From: Planctomycetaceae bacterium
Lineage (GTDB): Bacteria; Planctomycetota; Planctomycetia; Pirellulales; Pirellulaceae
Direction of reading: 5' to 3'
DNA: 31,994 nt
Assembly: GCA_018658605.1 (NCBI GenBank)
Contig: JABHUV010000397.1
Coordinates: 1 to 31,994, forward strand
Shown here: in pieces, positions 8,880-16,969 of the stretch
How positions within the stretch are numbered: position 1 is the first letter of the stretch
Layout: the number at the start of each line of letters is the position of its first letter
Notes under the pieces: model-generated
Told to the model about the DNA's origin: nothing
The model's database searches: none
The model's input: the letters and a program-made list of their open reading frames with translations, nothing else
Position numbers and translations under genes: made by a program

Positions 8880-9692
8880 ATGGATACGATCATTTCAAGT
8901 CTGCAAAACGAGCGGGTTAAAGAACTTGTCCGTCTCCGCACACGCCAGGGCAGGCAACAACAACGCCGATTCACAATTGATGGAATCCGCGAAATTGAAC
9001 GGGCACAACAGGCTAAATATAATTTTCTAGAAACCTACTTCTGTGACGCGCGCTGTAGTGCCGCGGACCGCATGTTAATCGCCACACTAACGAAGCAAGG
9101 TACTACGGCGATAGAAGTGACGTCCAGTGTCATGGATAAGATCGCCTATGGTCAACGAACATTAGCCTTAATTGCCGTCGTGGAAACACCTGCTAGAATT
9201 GAATTAGCGTCGCTTGAAGTGACCAACTCCGAGGTTGTGTTTGTACTTGAGGGGATTGAAAAGCCGGGAAATCTGGGCGCCATCGCTCGGACCGCTGACG
9301 CGGCAGGCGTTGCCGCAATCATTCTCGCCGATTCGGAATGTGATGAATGCAATCCAAATGCGATTCGATCCAGCGCAGGTGCAATCTTTCACCTGCCCGT
9401 CATCCACGATACAACTCAACATATTCAGAAATGGCTACAGAGCCATCATTTCAACACGTTTGCCACACTGGTAGACGGCAGTTGCTGTTACTCCGAAGTC
9501 GATCTAACAGGGCGTACCGCCATCGTACTGGGTACCGAAGCGACAGGATTAACTAAACTGTGGAACACGACTAACAGTCAAGCTATCTCAGTACCGATGT
9601 GTGGTGTTGGTGATAGTTTAAACGTTTCAACAACCGCGGCGATATTAGCTTATGAATCGCAACGACAACGCCACGCCAATACCCAATCATAA
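8880..9692 (+). CDS. TrmH/SpoU-family RNA 2'-O-methyltransferase
   Basis: SPOUT-fold methyltransferase of 270 residues using SAM to methylate a ribose 2'-OH in rRNA or tRNA. The three family motifs are present: motif 1 in EGIEKPGNLGAIARTADAAG, motif 2 in IVLGTEATGL and motif 3 in VPMCGVGDSLNVSTTAAIL, which form the trefoil-knot cofactor site. The N-terminal segment (NERVKELVRLRTRQGRQQQ) resembles the RNA-binding domain of RlmB-type members. It lies 21 bases after the sulfite reductase stop, probably co-transcribed. The RNA target cannot be assigned from sequence. Confidence 0.92.
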   Translation: MDTIISSLQNERVKELVRLRTRQGRQQQRRFTIDGIREIERAQQAKYNFLETYFCDARCSAADRMLIATLTKQGTTAIEVTSSVMDKIAYGQRTLALIAVVETPARIELASLEVTNSEVVFVLEGIEKPGNLGAIARTADAAGVAAIILADSECDECNPNAIRSSAGAIFHLPVIHDTTQHIQKWLQSHHFNTFATLVDGSCCYSEVDLTGRTAIVLGTEATGLTKLWNTTNSQAISVPMCGVGDSLNVSTTAAILAYESQRQRHANTQS

Positions 9693-9696
9693 AATC

Positions 9697-9728
9697 TGCT
9701 GCTAGAATAACAAACAACCTAGGCAGCA
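9697..9728. terminator. hairpin between convergent genes, probable two-way terminator
   Basis: A nine-base-pair stem with one bulge (TGCTGC-TAG pairing with CTA-G-GCAGCA) and a 13-base loop fills the 36-base gap between the TrmH-family stop (9692) and the methyltransferase stop (9729). On the minus strand it begins right after the TAA and is followed by GATTTTATG, a short U-rich tract. On the plus strand the tail is A-rich, so termination there is weaker or factor-dependent. Confidence 0.5.
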
Positions 9729-10664
9729 TTAGGGAAAACGAATGTATGTTCCACCTCCCAAATGCAACGAAGACTTGCCTGTAAGCTGCATTTCTCCCGT
9801 AGATCCACCAGCACTGCAATGTCCAAATATTCGATCTGCGAACATTGCCTCTAAATCAGCAGCACCGAGTCCGACGGTATGAGAAGTCAGCAGCATAAAA
9901 CTACGTTGCTCCTGAGTGAGTTCGCCGCAGTTGGTCAACAACTCCCCTAAATGTTGATTAATTTTCCAGACTTGATTTTTCGGACCATGCCCGTAACTCG
10001 GCGGGTCGAGTATGACCGCGTGATAAGTATTACCTCGCTTCACCTCGCGCTGGCAAAACAATTGTGCATCTTCTTGAATCCAGCGGATGGGAGCATCTTG
10101 CAACCCACTGATCTTGGCATTCTCTCGCGCACGTTCCACAATGTTCCCCGCACTATCAATGTGCGTTACTTCAGCGCCGGCTACTGCGGCGGCCAAAGTA
10201 CTGCCGCCAGTATACCCAAACAAATTGAGCACTCGTATCGGCTCTCCAAACGCTTTGATACCACGCCGCACTTGCCGCATGATCCACGTCCAATTTTTAG
10301 CCTGCTCGGGAAACACTCCAATATGCCCAACTGGGCTTAGTTGTAATCGCAGCTTGAAATGTTCGCCAAAACTAATTTCCCATGGCGCAAACTCTGCGCC
10401 GGTTCTAGTGATTGATTTGAGTTTTTTAATCTTTTCATTCGAAGGATTGGAGGAAGGTGTATTGGCTGACCACTGTCCGTCATTACCAGCGAACCGTTTA
10501 AATACAAGGTCGGCAGTTTCCCATAACGCCGGATTCGACCGTTGTTGTGTTTCGGCCGCTGGGGCCTCGCGATCTAGAATCCACTCGCCAAATCGCTCCA
10601 ACTTGCGGCCTGCTCCAAAGTCGAGCAGTTCATATTGATCCGTGGTGAATCCGGAAGTCGACAT
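9729..10664 (-). CDS. class I SAM-dependent methyltransferase, RlmI/RlmK-like
   Basis: Rossmann-fold methyltransferase of 311 residues, probably acting on 23S rRNA. SAM motif I is VLNLFGYTGGSTLAAAVAGA (about residue 145-165), an acidic residue follows in THIDSA, and the catalytic motif IV is AVILDPPSYGHG. DPPSY resembles the RlmK/RlmI group, in which the residue after DPP differs between base targets, so the target atom is uncertain. The N-terminal PUA domain of RlmI is not evident; instead there are about 100 residues with FGEWILDREAP. The gene follows the lipoprotein gene by 33 bases on the same strand. Confidence 0.85.
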   Translation of the reverse strand: MSTSGFTTDQYELLDFGAGRKLERFGEWILDREAPAAETQQRSNPALWETADLVFKRFAGNDGQWSANTPSSNPSNEKIKKLKSITRTGAEFAPWEISFGEHFKLRLQLSPVGHIGVFPEQAKNWTWIMRQVRRGIKAFGEPIRVLNLFGYTGGSTLAAAVAGAEVTHIDSAGNIVERARENAKISGLQDAPIRWIQEDAQLFCQREVKRGNTYHAVILDPPSYGHGPKNQVWKINQHLGELLTNCGELTQEQRSFMLLTSHTVGLGAADLEAMFADRIFGHCSAGGSTGEMQLTGKSSLHLGGGTYIRFP

Positions 10665-10697
10665 CTAGAACCAATTTTAGTGATGAGAAGAGATTAA

Positions 10698-11597
10698 TTA
10701 TTGAGGTATCTTACGAGCTGCTGGGTCGGGATTGAAAACAGCCGGTTCATCTGGGTCTTTAACTTCTTCATCCGGCTCATCCACTGACCCGTCATCAGGG
10801 AGATAGGCCGCCGGAAGCACTAGTGAAGAAGATGTATTGCCGAACTTAAACTTATTGTAGTAGATCGCTTGTTCCGCATTAAGTGGTTGTTCCTTCGGGC
10901 GAAGCCATTTGGCGACATTAAAATTCTCAAAATTTAGAGGAGTACCGGCAAATTTAGTTTGACCATGGACTGTTCCCCATTGGAGTGGACCTGCACCGAA
11001 AATCCACATATCGTTAGACGTGCTACGTGCGTATTCAACACCCGACTGCCAAATAGGCATCTTGGTTTTCGTTTCATAAATAAAGACTGAAATCTTTGCA
11101 ATTCCCGCAGTGTCATCTCTCTTGGCAATTGAAATCTCGGGAATGACCGGAACGGCGGGAGCATTGGGGAGCAATGACACCATGTTACCAATGGTATTGT
11201 TACCTGGGATTCCATAAGTAATTGTTTGACTATCCGTACCAAGGGCCCCGACACGAGCTTCAATGACGTAGTTTGATTCAGCCTTTGAATCGAGTAACTC
11301 GCAACCATGCGCAATTAACTGCTGACGTAGCGAACTAACTATATATTGGGAATTGACGAATCCATATCCTTTGACATTTATAAACTGCGTGTCTAAGAAT
11401 AATTTTTCACCAGCAACGGCGCTAAAGTCCAAATCACCTACTGTTAAATCAACCGCGTTTGACATCAGCAGCTGATCTGTTCCTGTCTTGGTCTTGGTCG
11501 TTCCACAGCCCATAACAAACAGGGTTGGAATAATGAGTAATAGGAGTTGAAAGGGGAGGCGGGTGTGCGACACAACCTTTGCGCAACGGGGAATCAT
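10698..11597 (-). CDS. predicted lipoprotein of unknown function (possibly DUF6655-like)
   Basis: 299 residues. A basic N terminus and hydrophobic stretch (LPFQLLLLIIPTLFVMGC) end in a lipobox-like VMGC with Cys at residue 31, so the mature protein should be lipid-anchored on the periplasmic face. GTTKTKTGTDQLL follows the cysteine. The middle holds LFLDTQFI and a hydrophobic stretch near NMVSLLPNAPAVPVIPEI. The C terminus is acidic and proline-rich (DDGSVDEPDEEVKDPDEPA). The G-T-T-x(n)-GTDQLLxSxAVD opening resembles planctomycete proteins I associate tentatively with DUF6655; no function is known to me. AAAGG lies nine bases before the ATG. The methyltransferase gene follows after 33 bases. 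Confidence 0.85.
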   Translation of the reverse strand: MIPRCAKVVSHTRLPFQLLLLIIPTLFVMGCGTTKTKTGTDQLLMSNAVDLTVGDLDFSAVAGEKLFLDTQFINVKGYGFVNSQYIVSSLRQQLIAHGCELLDSKAESNYVIEARVGALGTDSQTITYGIPGNNTIGNMVSLLPNAPAVPVIPEISIAKRDDTAGIAKISVFIYETKTKMPIWQSGVEYARSTSNDMWIFGAGPLQWGTVHGQTKFAGTPLNFENFNVAKWLRPKEQPLNAEQAIYYNKFKFGNTSSSLVLPAAYLPDDGSVDEPDEEVKDPDEPAVFNPDPAARKIPQ

Positions 11598-11702
11598 CGT
11601 AATTTGCCTTTATTGCAACGTACTTCCCCCTTCATTTTATTCGTCGCAAAAGTATACGGAATTCAGAATCTGGGTTCTATACCGATTGTTTAATATATGG
11701 AC

Positions 11703-11723
11703 CAGTAGGGGGGTACCCTGCTG
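11703..11723. other. 8-bp hairpin between trpC and the lipoprotein gene
   Basis: CAGTAGGG pairs with CCCTGCTG (one G-U) around a five-base loop. It lies 59 bases past the trpC stop on the minus strand and 106 bases before the lipoprotein ATG. There is no U tract on either side, so it is a weak candidate for an intrinsic terminator. It could be a 3'-end stabilising structure or a factor-dependent stop. Confidence 0.35.
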
Positions 11724-11781
11724 CATATATAAATATTTCCATCGACGTGGTCTTATTTTCCAAGTGAAAAAAGAAGAGTTT

Positions 11782-12582
11782 TTATAGTTTTACTAGCGAT
11801 AAGAGATTTTCGACAGCGCCGCCGATATCAGCTTGCCGCATTAAACTTTCACCCACAAGCATTGCATCGACCCCTTGTGAGGCAAGCATAGCGACATCTT
11901 CCGGAGTGCCAATGCCACTCTCAGCCACTAACAAACACTCCGCTGGCAATTCTGACTGCATCGCAATTGTATGCTGTAAGTCCGTTTCGAAGGTATGTAG
12001 ATTGCGATTATTCACGCCCACCAAGGTTGCCCCTACATCTAGCACTCGTTGGCGATTCTCAGCTGCGTAGAACTCAACCAAAGGAGTCATTGTCAGCTCA
12101 ATGACATAATCATAAAGTTGCTTCAATTCAGCGTCCGTGAGGCATTCGGCAATGAGCAAAACTGCGTCGGCACCAGCCACGCGTGCTTCGAGAACTTGAT
12201 ATGTGTCAACAATGAAATCTTTACGAAGAATAGGAAGGGAAACTACCTCACGAATCTGCGACAAATAATCGAGCTTGCCTTGGAAATACTCCTCATCGGT
12301 CAAGCAACTAATACATGTTGCGCCATGATTTGCATAGGTAACTGCTATTTCCACCGGATCAAAGTCCTTGCGTATCAACCCAGCGGAAGGCGACGCTTTC
12401 TTCACTTCTGCAATCAGCTTGATAACACCAGGAGCCGCCAAAGCAGCAAAGAAATCCCGCACTGGTGGTGCATCTGCGACTCGAACAAGCAATTCCTCGG
12501 CAGGCAGGGTCGCTTTTGCGCGCATAATTTCATCGCGTTTCGTTGCGACAATTTTGTCTAATACACTTTTAGATTTCGACAC
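11782..12582 (-). CDS. trpC: indole-3-glycerol phosphate synthase
   Basis: Fourth step of tryptophan synthesis: ring closure of CdRP to indole-3-glycerol phosphate. A 266-residue (beta/alpha)8 barrel with all hallmarks: LIAEVKKASPSAG (catalytic Lys), LRKDFIVDTYQVLEARVAGADAVLL cut here as LRKDF and EARVAGADAVLLIAE, GVNNRNLHTF, LVAESGI and AMLVGESLMR. It is monofunctional, without TrpF. It starts with GTG preceded by AAGGG at eight bases, and only one base separates it from the upstream Cys-rich protein's stop, implying translational coupling. No other trp gene is in the window, so trpC is detached from a trp operon here. Confidence 0.97.
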   Translation of the reverse strand: MSKSKSVLDKIVATKRDEIMRAKATLPAEELLVRVADAPPVRDFFAALAAPGVIKLIAEVKKASPSAGLIRKDFDPVEIAVTYANHGATCISCLTDEEYFQGKLDYLSQIREVVSLPILRKDFIVDTYQVLEARVAGADAVLLIAECLTDAELKQLYDYVIELTMTPLVEFYAAENRQRVLDVGATLVGVNNRNLHTFETDLQHTIAMQSELPAECLLVAESGIGTPEDVAMLASQGVDAMLVGESLMRQADIGGAVENLLSLVKL

Positions 12583-12583
12583 G

Positions 12584-13507
12584 TCATCTGCCCTTACGTT
12601 GGCGATATTGTTCTAAAAACAAAGCCGTCTGTTGTTCGCCCAAAAACTGGCTCAATTTCCAGTAGGGTCTTTTGCCTTGAACAAACCCTTGATGGCGTTT
12701 ATTGGGGTGACCCTGATACTTACAAATTTGACAGCTTGGCATACTTTTCCGCAAGTCTGGTTTCCAAGGTGCATGACAGCGGTGGCAATGTTCCGGAACT
12801 GTCCAATTCACATTGTCACGTACACCAGCGGGACACAAGTCAATCCTGATCTCAAAATCGTGTTTGACGCTAATCCTCAGAGCTGCGGCAAATAACTCCC
12901 ACGCCGAATTGACGTGTGTGTCCATAACAGAAATCAACAGCTCGTCCATCACTTCCAATTGAACCTGTCGTTGTTGTAGCGACGGCGAATCGGGAATCCA
13001 TAAGCCATACCATACGGGTCGAGTCGGTTCAAAGTACTTCGCGATACGCAAACCAAGATCAAGATTACAGGTCAAAATTTTATCGAGGAGATGTTGCAAA
13101 TTAGTTTCGCCCAATACGGTTGTTTCACTCACAGGGTGTACTTGGATATTTATTATGGGCATCAAGCCAAAGCAGCCAACATTCGCCGTCGGGTGCAATT
13201 CCTTAGTTGCATTAGCTGCACATTGTTTGCAGTTTTCAGCAATCGCCTCTAGACTTCCAAACGATTCCACGACATCAGCGATACGAAAACCGAGAGTATT
13301 CGCTGGATCATCACCTTGTTGAGCAGCGACACAGATACCATCCAAGACACGTCCTTCACGAATTGCCGTTTCACAAACACGAACCGCACGTAAATGTCGT
13401 TCAACTCGATCGGGATTCTTCCACTGCGAAAAATCTTTGAGATTACAAGCAACCGCTAGCGTCCACCTTAGAAACTCAGGGGTCGAACTCTTCAGTTGCT
13501 CAACCAC
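12584..13507 (-). CDS. uncharacterised Cys-rich protein with C-terminal zinc ribbon
   Basis: 307 residues; I do not recognise a characterised family. Two metal-site-like regions stand out. The first is C93xxC96 in ENCKQCAAN followed by H105 and C112 in ANVGCFG. The second is a clear C-terminal zinc ribbon, C241xxC244 then C259xxC262 (CHRCHAPW, SCQICKYQGHPN). There is no signal peptide or membrane helix. I start it at the GTG at 13507, nine bases after AAAGGG; the longer reading begins with TTG at 13525. It sits between purH (39 bases upstream) and trpC (one base downstream) on the same strand. This suggests a housekeeping role, but gives no function. Confidence 0.75.
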   Translation of the reverse strand: MVEQLKSSTPEFLRWTLAVACNLKDFSQWKNPDRVERHLRAVRVCETAIREGRVLDGICVAAQQGDDPANTLGFRIADVVESFGSLEAIAENCKQCAANATKELHPTANVGCFGLMPIINIQVHPVSETTVLGETNLQHLLDKILTCNLDLGLRIAKYFEPTRPVWYGLWIPDSPSLQQRQVQLEVMDELLISVMDTHVNSAWELFAAALRISVKHDFEIRIDLCPAGVRDNVNWTVPEHCHRCHAPWKPDLRKSMPSCQICKYQGHPNKRHQGFVQGKRPYWKLSQFLGEQQTALFLEQYRQRKGR

Positions 13508-13516
13508 GTTCGCAAA

Positions 13517-13522
13517 CCCTTT
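13517..13522 (-). promoter_or_regulatory. ribosome-binding site deciding the Cys-rich protein start
   Basis: AAAGGG, nine bases before the in-frame GTG at 13507. The alternative TTG at 13525 has GGGGA only two bases away, which is too close for efficient initiation. Confidence 0.5.
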
Positions 13523-13546
13523 CAAAATCCCCGTCGCTAGAGGCGA

Positions 13547-15115
13547 CTAATGCTTAAAGTGCCTACATCCGGTAAAGATCATCGCGATACCATGTGCGTT
13601 ACAGGCCTCGATAACAGCATCATCGCCGCGAGAACCACCGGGTTGAATAATCGCGATAATGCCCGCTGCAGCAGCAGATTCAATCGCATCGGGAAACGGG
13701 AAAAATGCATCGGAAGAAAGGACTGCTCCGGTCGTTCGTTCACCCGCTTTTTCAATCGAAATATTTACGGCATCCACTCGGCTCATTTGTCCCGCTCCGG
13801 CACCAACCACGGATTGATCACGACAAATGGCAATCGCATTGGATTTGATATGACGAACGATTTGCCAAGCGAATCGTAATTCATCTCGTAGCGAATCATC
13901 GGGTTGTGTTTCCGTCACCACTTCCCAAGTCGAATAGTCATCGGCAACCGTATCTGACTCTTGCACTAACATCCCGCCGGTGATTTGACGATAAACCAAT
14001 TCTGTATCACGTTGATCAAGATTACCGACTTGCATCAACCGTACGTTGTTACGCCACTTAGGTTTCGTCGTCAATATACCGATCGCACCGGCTGAGAACT
14101 CGGGGGCCACGATTGCTTCGATAAATAATCCCGGTTCGGCCAATAATTCAGCCGTTTGTTCATCCACAACACGATTGAATCCCAACACACTACCGAAGGC
14201 ACTGAGTGGGTCACCAGCCATCGCTTTTTCCGTTGCTATGTACAATGATTCACCCACGGCGGCACCGCAGGGATTGTTATGTTTGATTACGCTGCACGCC
14301 GGATCGGTAAACGATTGGGCAATTTGCAGGGCAGCGTCGAGATCTAGCAAGTTGTTGTAGGACAAATCCTTGCCGTTCAATTGGCGCGCCTGCACTAGGC
14401 TTGCGCCATGGCTGCCGGAAATGGAATACAGCGCTGCTTCTTGATGTGGATTCTCACCATAGCGCAATTCCGCTTTAAGCCGCAACCCAATATTATAATC
14501 TTGGGTAAATTGTGAAGCCTGTTCAGCTTCCGCAAAATAAGCGGCGATCGCTTGATCATATTGAGCGGTCATTGCGAAAGCTGCAGCGGCGAGTTGATAA
14601 CGTGTTTCCTGCGTGGTAACTTGATGCCCTTGAATTTCTTCAAGCACACTACTGTACTGCTGCGTATTGGTGACGACCGTCGTAAAGTGATGATTTTTAG
14701 CTGCCGCTCGAACCAAACTCGGACCACCAATATCAATTTGTTCGATTGCTTCATCGCGGGTTACATCTGCCCGAGCAATGGTTGCTGCAAAGGGATACAA
14801 ATTTACAACGACAAGCTCAAAAGTAGCTATCTCGTGTTTCGCTAGTGAATCCATATCATCTTCACGATCATGACGACAAAGAATTCCACCAAAAATCCGT
14901 GGGTGCAAGGTTTTCAAGCGTCCATCCATCATCTCGGGAAACCCGGTGTAGTCACTAACATCGAGGACATCGATTCCACTTTGCTCTAGATGACGACGAG
15001 TACCACCAGTGCTGTAGATTTCAACACCAGCAACTTCAAGCCCTCGAGCAAAATCAACTAAACCAAGTTTATCACTAACGCTAATCAGCGCACGTCGAAT
15101 AGGAGGCGAGGACAT
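13547..15115 (-). CDS. purH: bifunctional AICAR formyltransferase / IMP cyclohydrolase
   Basis: Last two steps of de novo IMP synthesis. The start at 15115 gives 522 residues beginning MSSPPIRRALISVSDKLGL, as usual for PurH. A TTG 13 codons further upstream would add a non-homologous Phe/Trp-rich stretch and is rejected. The N-terminal MGS-like cyclohydrolase domain (about 1-190) shows STGGTRRHLE and the DGRLKTLHP region. The transformylase domain carries the catalytic Lys-His in VIKHNNPCGAA and KSNAIAICRDQSVVGAGAGQ. The 283-base leader holds a strong hairpin. The Cys-rich protein and trpC follow. The formyl donor comes from the folate pathway, to which folD in this window belongs. Confidence 0.97.
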   Translation of the reverse strand: MSSPPIRRALISVSDKLGLVDFARGLEVAGVEIYSTGGTRRHLEQSGIDVLDVSDYTGFPEMMDGRLKTLHPRIFGGILCRHDREDDMDSLAKHEIATFELVVVNLYPFAATIARADVTRDEAIEQIDIGGPSLVRAAAKNHHFTTVVTNTQQYSSVLEEIQGHQVTTQETRYQLAAAAFAMTAQYDQAIAAYFAEAEQASQFTQDYNIGLRLKAELRYGENPHQEAALYSISGSHGASLVQARQLNGKDLSYNNLLDLDAALQIAQSFTDPACSVIKHNNPCGAAVGESLYIATEKAMAGDPLSAFGSVLGFNRVVDEQTAELLAEPGLFIEAIVAPEFSAGAIGILTTKPKWRNNVRLMQVGNLDQRDTELVYRQITGGMLVQESDTVADDYSTWEVVTETQPDDSLRDELRFAWQIVRHIKSNAIAICRDQSVVGAGAGQMSRVDAVNISIEKAGERTTGAVLSSDAFFPFPDAIESAAAAGIIAIIQPGGSRGDDAVIEACNAHGIAMIFTGCRHFKH

Positions 15116-15181
15116 ATTCCAACAATTCCATACCGTAATGGTAAAAACAAACAATTAATGGTGAAAAGAGCAACCGCTCAT

Positions 15182-15201
15182 CCGCTGTTAAAAAACAGCG
15201 G
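15182..15201 (-). promoter_or_regulatory. purH leader hairpin (perfect 8-bp stem, AAAA or UUUU loop)
   Basis: CCGCTGTT and AACAGCGG form a perfect eight-base-pair stem around four bases. It lies 67-86 bases before the purH ATG and about 200 bases past the PQQ gene stop. On the minus strand a second small GAGC-GGTT-GCTC stem and a CTCTTTTC tract follow, so the unit could terminate read-through from upstream or attenuate purH. Upstream, TTGACA (15379-15384) and TTTATA (15354-15359), 19 bases apart, are a weak promoter candidate. I see no known purine riboswitch fold in 15116-15398. Confidence 0.4.
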
Positions 15202-15398
15202 TACAACCAACGAGTTTGCAATGTGCGCAAGCAATGGTCAAGTAGGGGAGGTAATTTGTGGGTAGCCTAAATGAATATTTGTCAGAAACCGTACGCGCTC
15301 GGCAATTGAAATTTTAACCACGGCGTACAACTAAAGCGTTACGAGCCACCTGATATAAACCGGGTAACAATCTTTAAGTGTCAATCAATCAAAGACCG

Positions 15399-16892
15399 TT
15401 ACTTAAATGGATTATCATTTGCAGCGGGTGGTTTAGCACCACCTCCAAACGGATTCGCAGCGGGTGGTTTAGCACCACCACCTCCAAATGGGTTTACAGC
15501 AGGCGGTGCGACCGGCGCCTGTGGCATTGGATTGGCTGGATTCATCGGGTTGGCATTATTGTCATCCTCATCGGCATCATCAGTCGTCACAACTTCGTCA
15601 ACATGTAACATAGGGAATTCGCGATGGGTCTCATGAACACATTGAATCAGCCCGCTGCGAGTCCCCATATAGATGCGATCTGTAAACGCGTTCACCATTA
15701 CAAAATCAATCTTGCCGGCCGCTAAACTTGAGTAGTGACCGCCATTTTTGAGATTAAGAACGAGTAGGTTTCCGAGGCGATCTAAAGCATAAAGTCGTTC
15801 ACCACTCGCCGAAACAATTTGAGCAATGTTGGGGTGGCTCCACTGAACATCACCAGTCTTCATGCTCAAACAATAACAATTTTTATCTCGTGAAATAACA
15901 TACACTCGATCTTTCACAATAACCGGTTCTCGCACTAGTGGCTCACCTAGACTTTGACGCCAAATCGAACGACCATCGCGTTCGTTAATACAATATACAA
16001 AACCATTTATACAATTCGCTACATACTTTCCAGGTTGCTGATATGCTACTGGAGCAATCACTTTGCCGATCGTCTCGATACGGTACCACAGCTTAGGTCG
16101 ACCTGTACCAGCAACAAAAACATTTCCACTATCCGTAGGCCAGGCAATGCTCTGACCACCGATCGCTGGTTGAGTCACAACTCGACCTGACGATGCTAAT
16201 ACTTCGGGCGTCCAGCTAAATCGATCTAGATTATAGTATTCAACACGATTTTGAATTGAAGGTACAAAAATATTGCTGTTAACCATCACTGGGCCAGCAC
16301 CCGGTAAACTCTGAGTCATGCGTTCTTGGACAATACCGCCATCAGTATTTCGTAACACAAATATCCGAACACCAGTTACAACGACTGTGTATTCATCGTT
16401 TGTACAAACGCCCACAGCGGGATGACGAGGATTTCCAACATGGGTTGTCCAATACACCTGTCCCGTTTCACCATTAACAAGCGTAACATCACCACGATCC
16501 GACAACATCGACAGATAGATCTTGGGCACGGAATGCTCGGTCAAGTCAGCACCACTGCCAAGCTTAAGGCGAAATGCATTAGCATTTACTTTTGCTTGTT
16601 CTCGGCCTAGGGGACGCCCGAAGGTATCAAGGTCTTTGTCTGAAAAAACATACGAGTCATCACCTTTTGTGACTTCGTAGGACCATTCAGCTTCGGCAGC
16701 ATTCACGTGCAAATAGACATCTAAAATACTATTGGAATACGGATTCATCGGAACCTGCAAATACCAAACCCGCTCCATACCTAAACTACGAGCCGCATTG
16801 TGAGTAATCAAACCATTGGTGCGAAGTTGGCCATAAATAGGTGTGCCGAAAAGTAACAGCATGCTCAATGCCAGAGTGCTGATTATACGCAT
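15399..16892 (-). CDS. secreted PQQ-like beta-propeller protein with Gly/Pro-rich tail
   Basis: 497 residues. A signal peptide is evident (MRIISTLALSMLLLFGTPIYG, cleavage near 21-22), so it is exported. From about residue 120 to 430 there are several PQQ-type blades, seen as G-x-x-x-W strands: GQVYWTTHVG, DGRSIWRQSLG, TGDVQWSHP, alternating with RVYVISRD, RLYALDRLG and RIYMGTRSG. Such propellers bind partners or cofactors; no PQQ-dehydrogenase catalytic motif is visible, so a structural or binding role is likelier. After an acidic stretch (TTDDADEDDNN) the C terminus is low-complexity with tandem NPFGGGAKPPA units. GGAAC lies about nine bases before the ATG. Divergent from the 1352-aa gene. 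Confidence 0.9.
   Translation of the reverse strand: MRIISTLALSMLLLFGTPIYGQLRTNGLITHNAARSLGMERVWYLQVPMNPYSNSILDVYLHVNAAEAEWSYEVTKGDDSYVFSDKDLDTFGRPLGREQAKVNANAFRLKLGSGADLTEHSVPKIYLSMLSDRGDVTLVNGETGQVYWTTHVGNPRHPAVGVCTNDEYTVVVTGVRIFVLRNTDGGIVQERMTQSLPGAGPVMVNSNIFVPSIQNRVEYYNLDRFSWTPEVLASSGRVVTQPAIGGQSIAWPTDSGNVFVAGTGRPKLWYRIETIGKVIAPVAYQQPGKYVANCINGFVYCINERDGRSIWRQSLGEPLVREPVIVKDRVYVISRDKNCYCLSMKTGDVQWSHPNIAQIVSASGERLYALDRLGNLLVLNLKNGGHYSSLAAGKIDFVMVNAFTDRIYMGTRSGLIQCVHETHREFPMLHVDEVVTTDDADEDDNNANPMNPANPMPQAPVAPPAVNPFGGGGAKPPAANPFGGGAKPPAANDNPFK
15421..15495 (-). repeat. tandem repeat encoding the NPFGGG(G)AKPPA tail
   Basis: Two adjacent near-identical copies of 36 and 39 bases (15421-15456 and 15457-15495); the second has one extra Gly codon. 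A degenerate third unit follows (NPMPQAPVAPP). The copies lie inside the 3' end of the PQQ-propeller gene and keep the frame, so this is a protein repeat, not a CRISPR or mobile element. Confidence 0.85.
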
Positions 16893-16919
16893 ATCATTGT
16901 TCCGTTAGATTAGAGGCTT

Positions 16920-16932
16920 GATCGTTACGATC
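16920..16932. promoter_or_regulatory. 13-base palindrome upstream of the PQQ gene
   Basis: GATCGT-T-ACGATC, a perfect odd palindrome centred 34 bases before the PQQ-propeller ATG. It could be an operator half of a pair with the dyad at 16943-16969. Confidence 0.35.
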
Positions 16933-16942
16933 TTTTGCATCC

Positions 16943-16969
16943 TGTACGTGCAATCATCTACAACGTACA
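16943..16969. promoter_or_regulatory. interrupted inverted repeat upstream of the PQQ gene
   Basis: TGTACGT and ACGTACA, perfect seven-base arms separated by 13 bases, 51-77 bases before the PQQ-propeller ATG. It may be a leader hairpin or a dimeric regulator site; nothing in the window identifies a regulator. Confidence 0.35.

Noticed and set aside
10087..10638. 183-codon antisense frame inside the RlmI-like methyltransferase gene
   Set aside because: Overlaps motif-bearing coding sequence and has no ribosome-binding site or recognisable domain.
12049..12561. 170-codon antisense frame inside trpC
   Set aside because: Overlaps a complete trpC with all motifs; no independent support.
15116..15154. 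N-terminal extension of PurH from a TTG
   Set aside because: Adds a stretch unlike any PurH, while MSSPPIRRALISVSDK at 15115 is the expected start.
15373..15407. Inverted repeat TTTAAGT / ACTTAAA around the PQQ gene stop
   Set aside because: AT-only seven-base arms with a 21-base loop make a weak structure; not convincing as a terminator.
15421..15495. Possible CRISPR-like or mobile repeat
   Set aside because: Adjacent in-frame repeats with no spacers, coding for a Gly/Pro tail.
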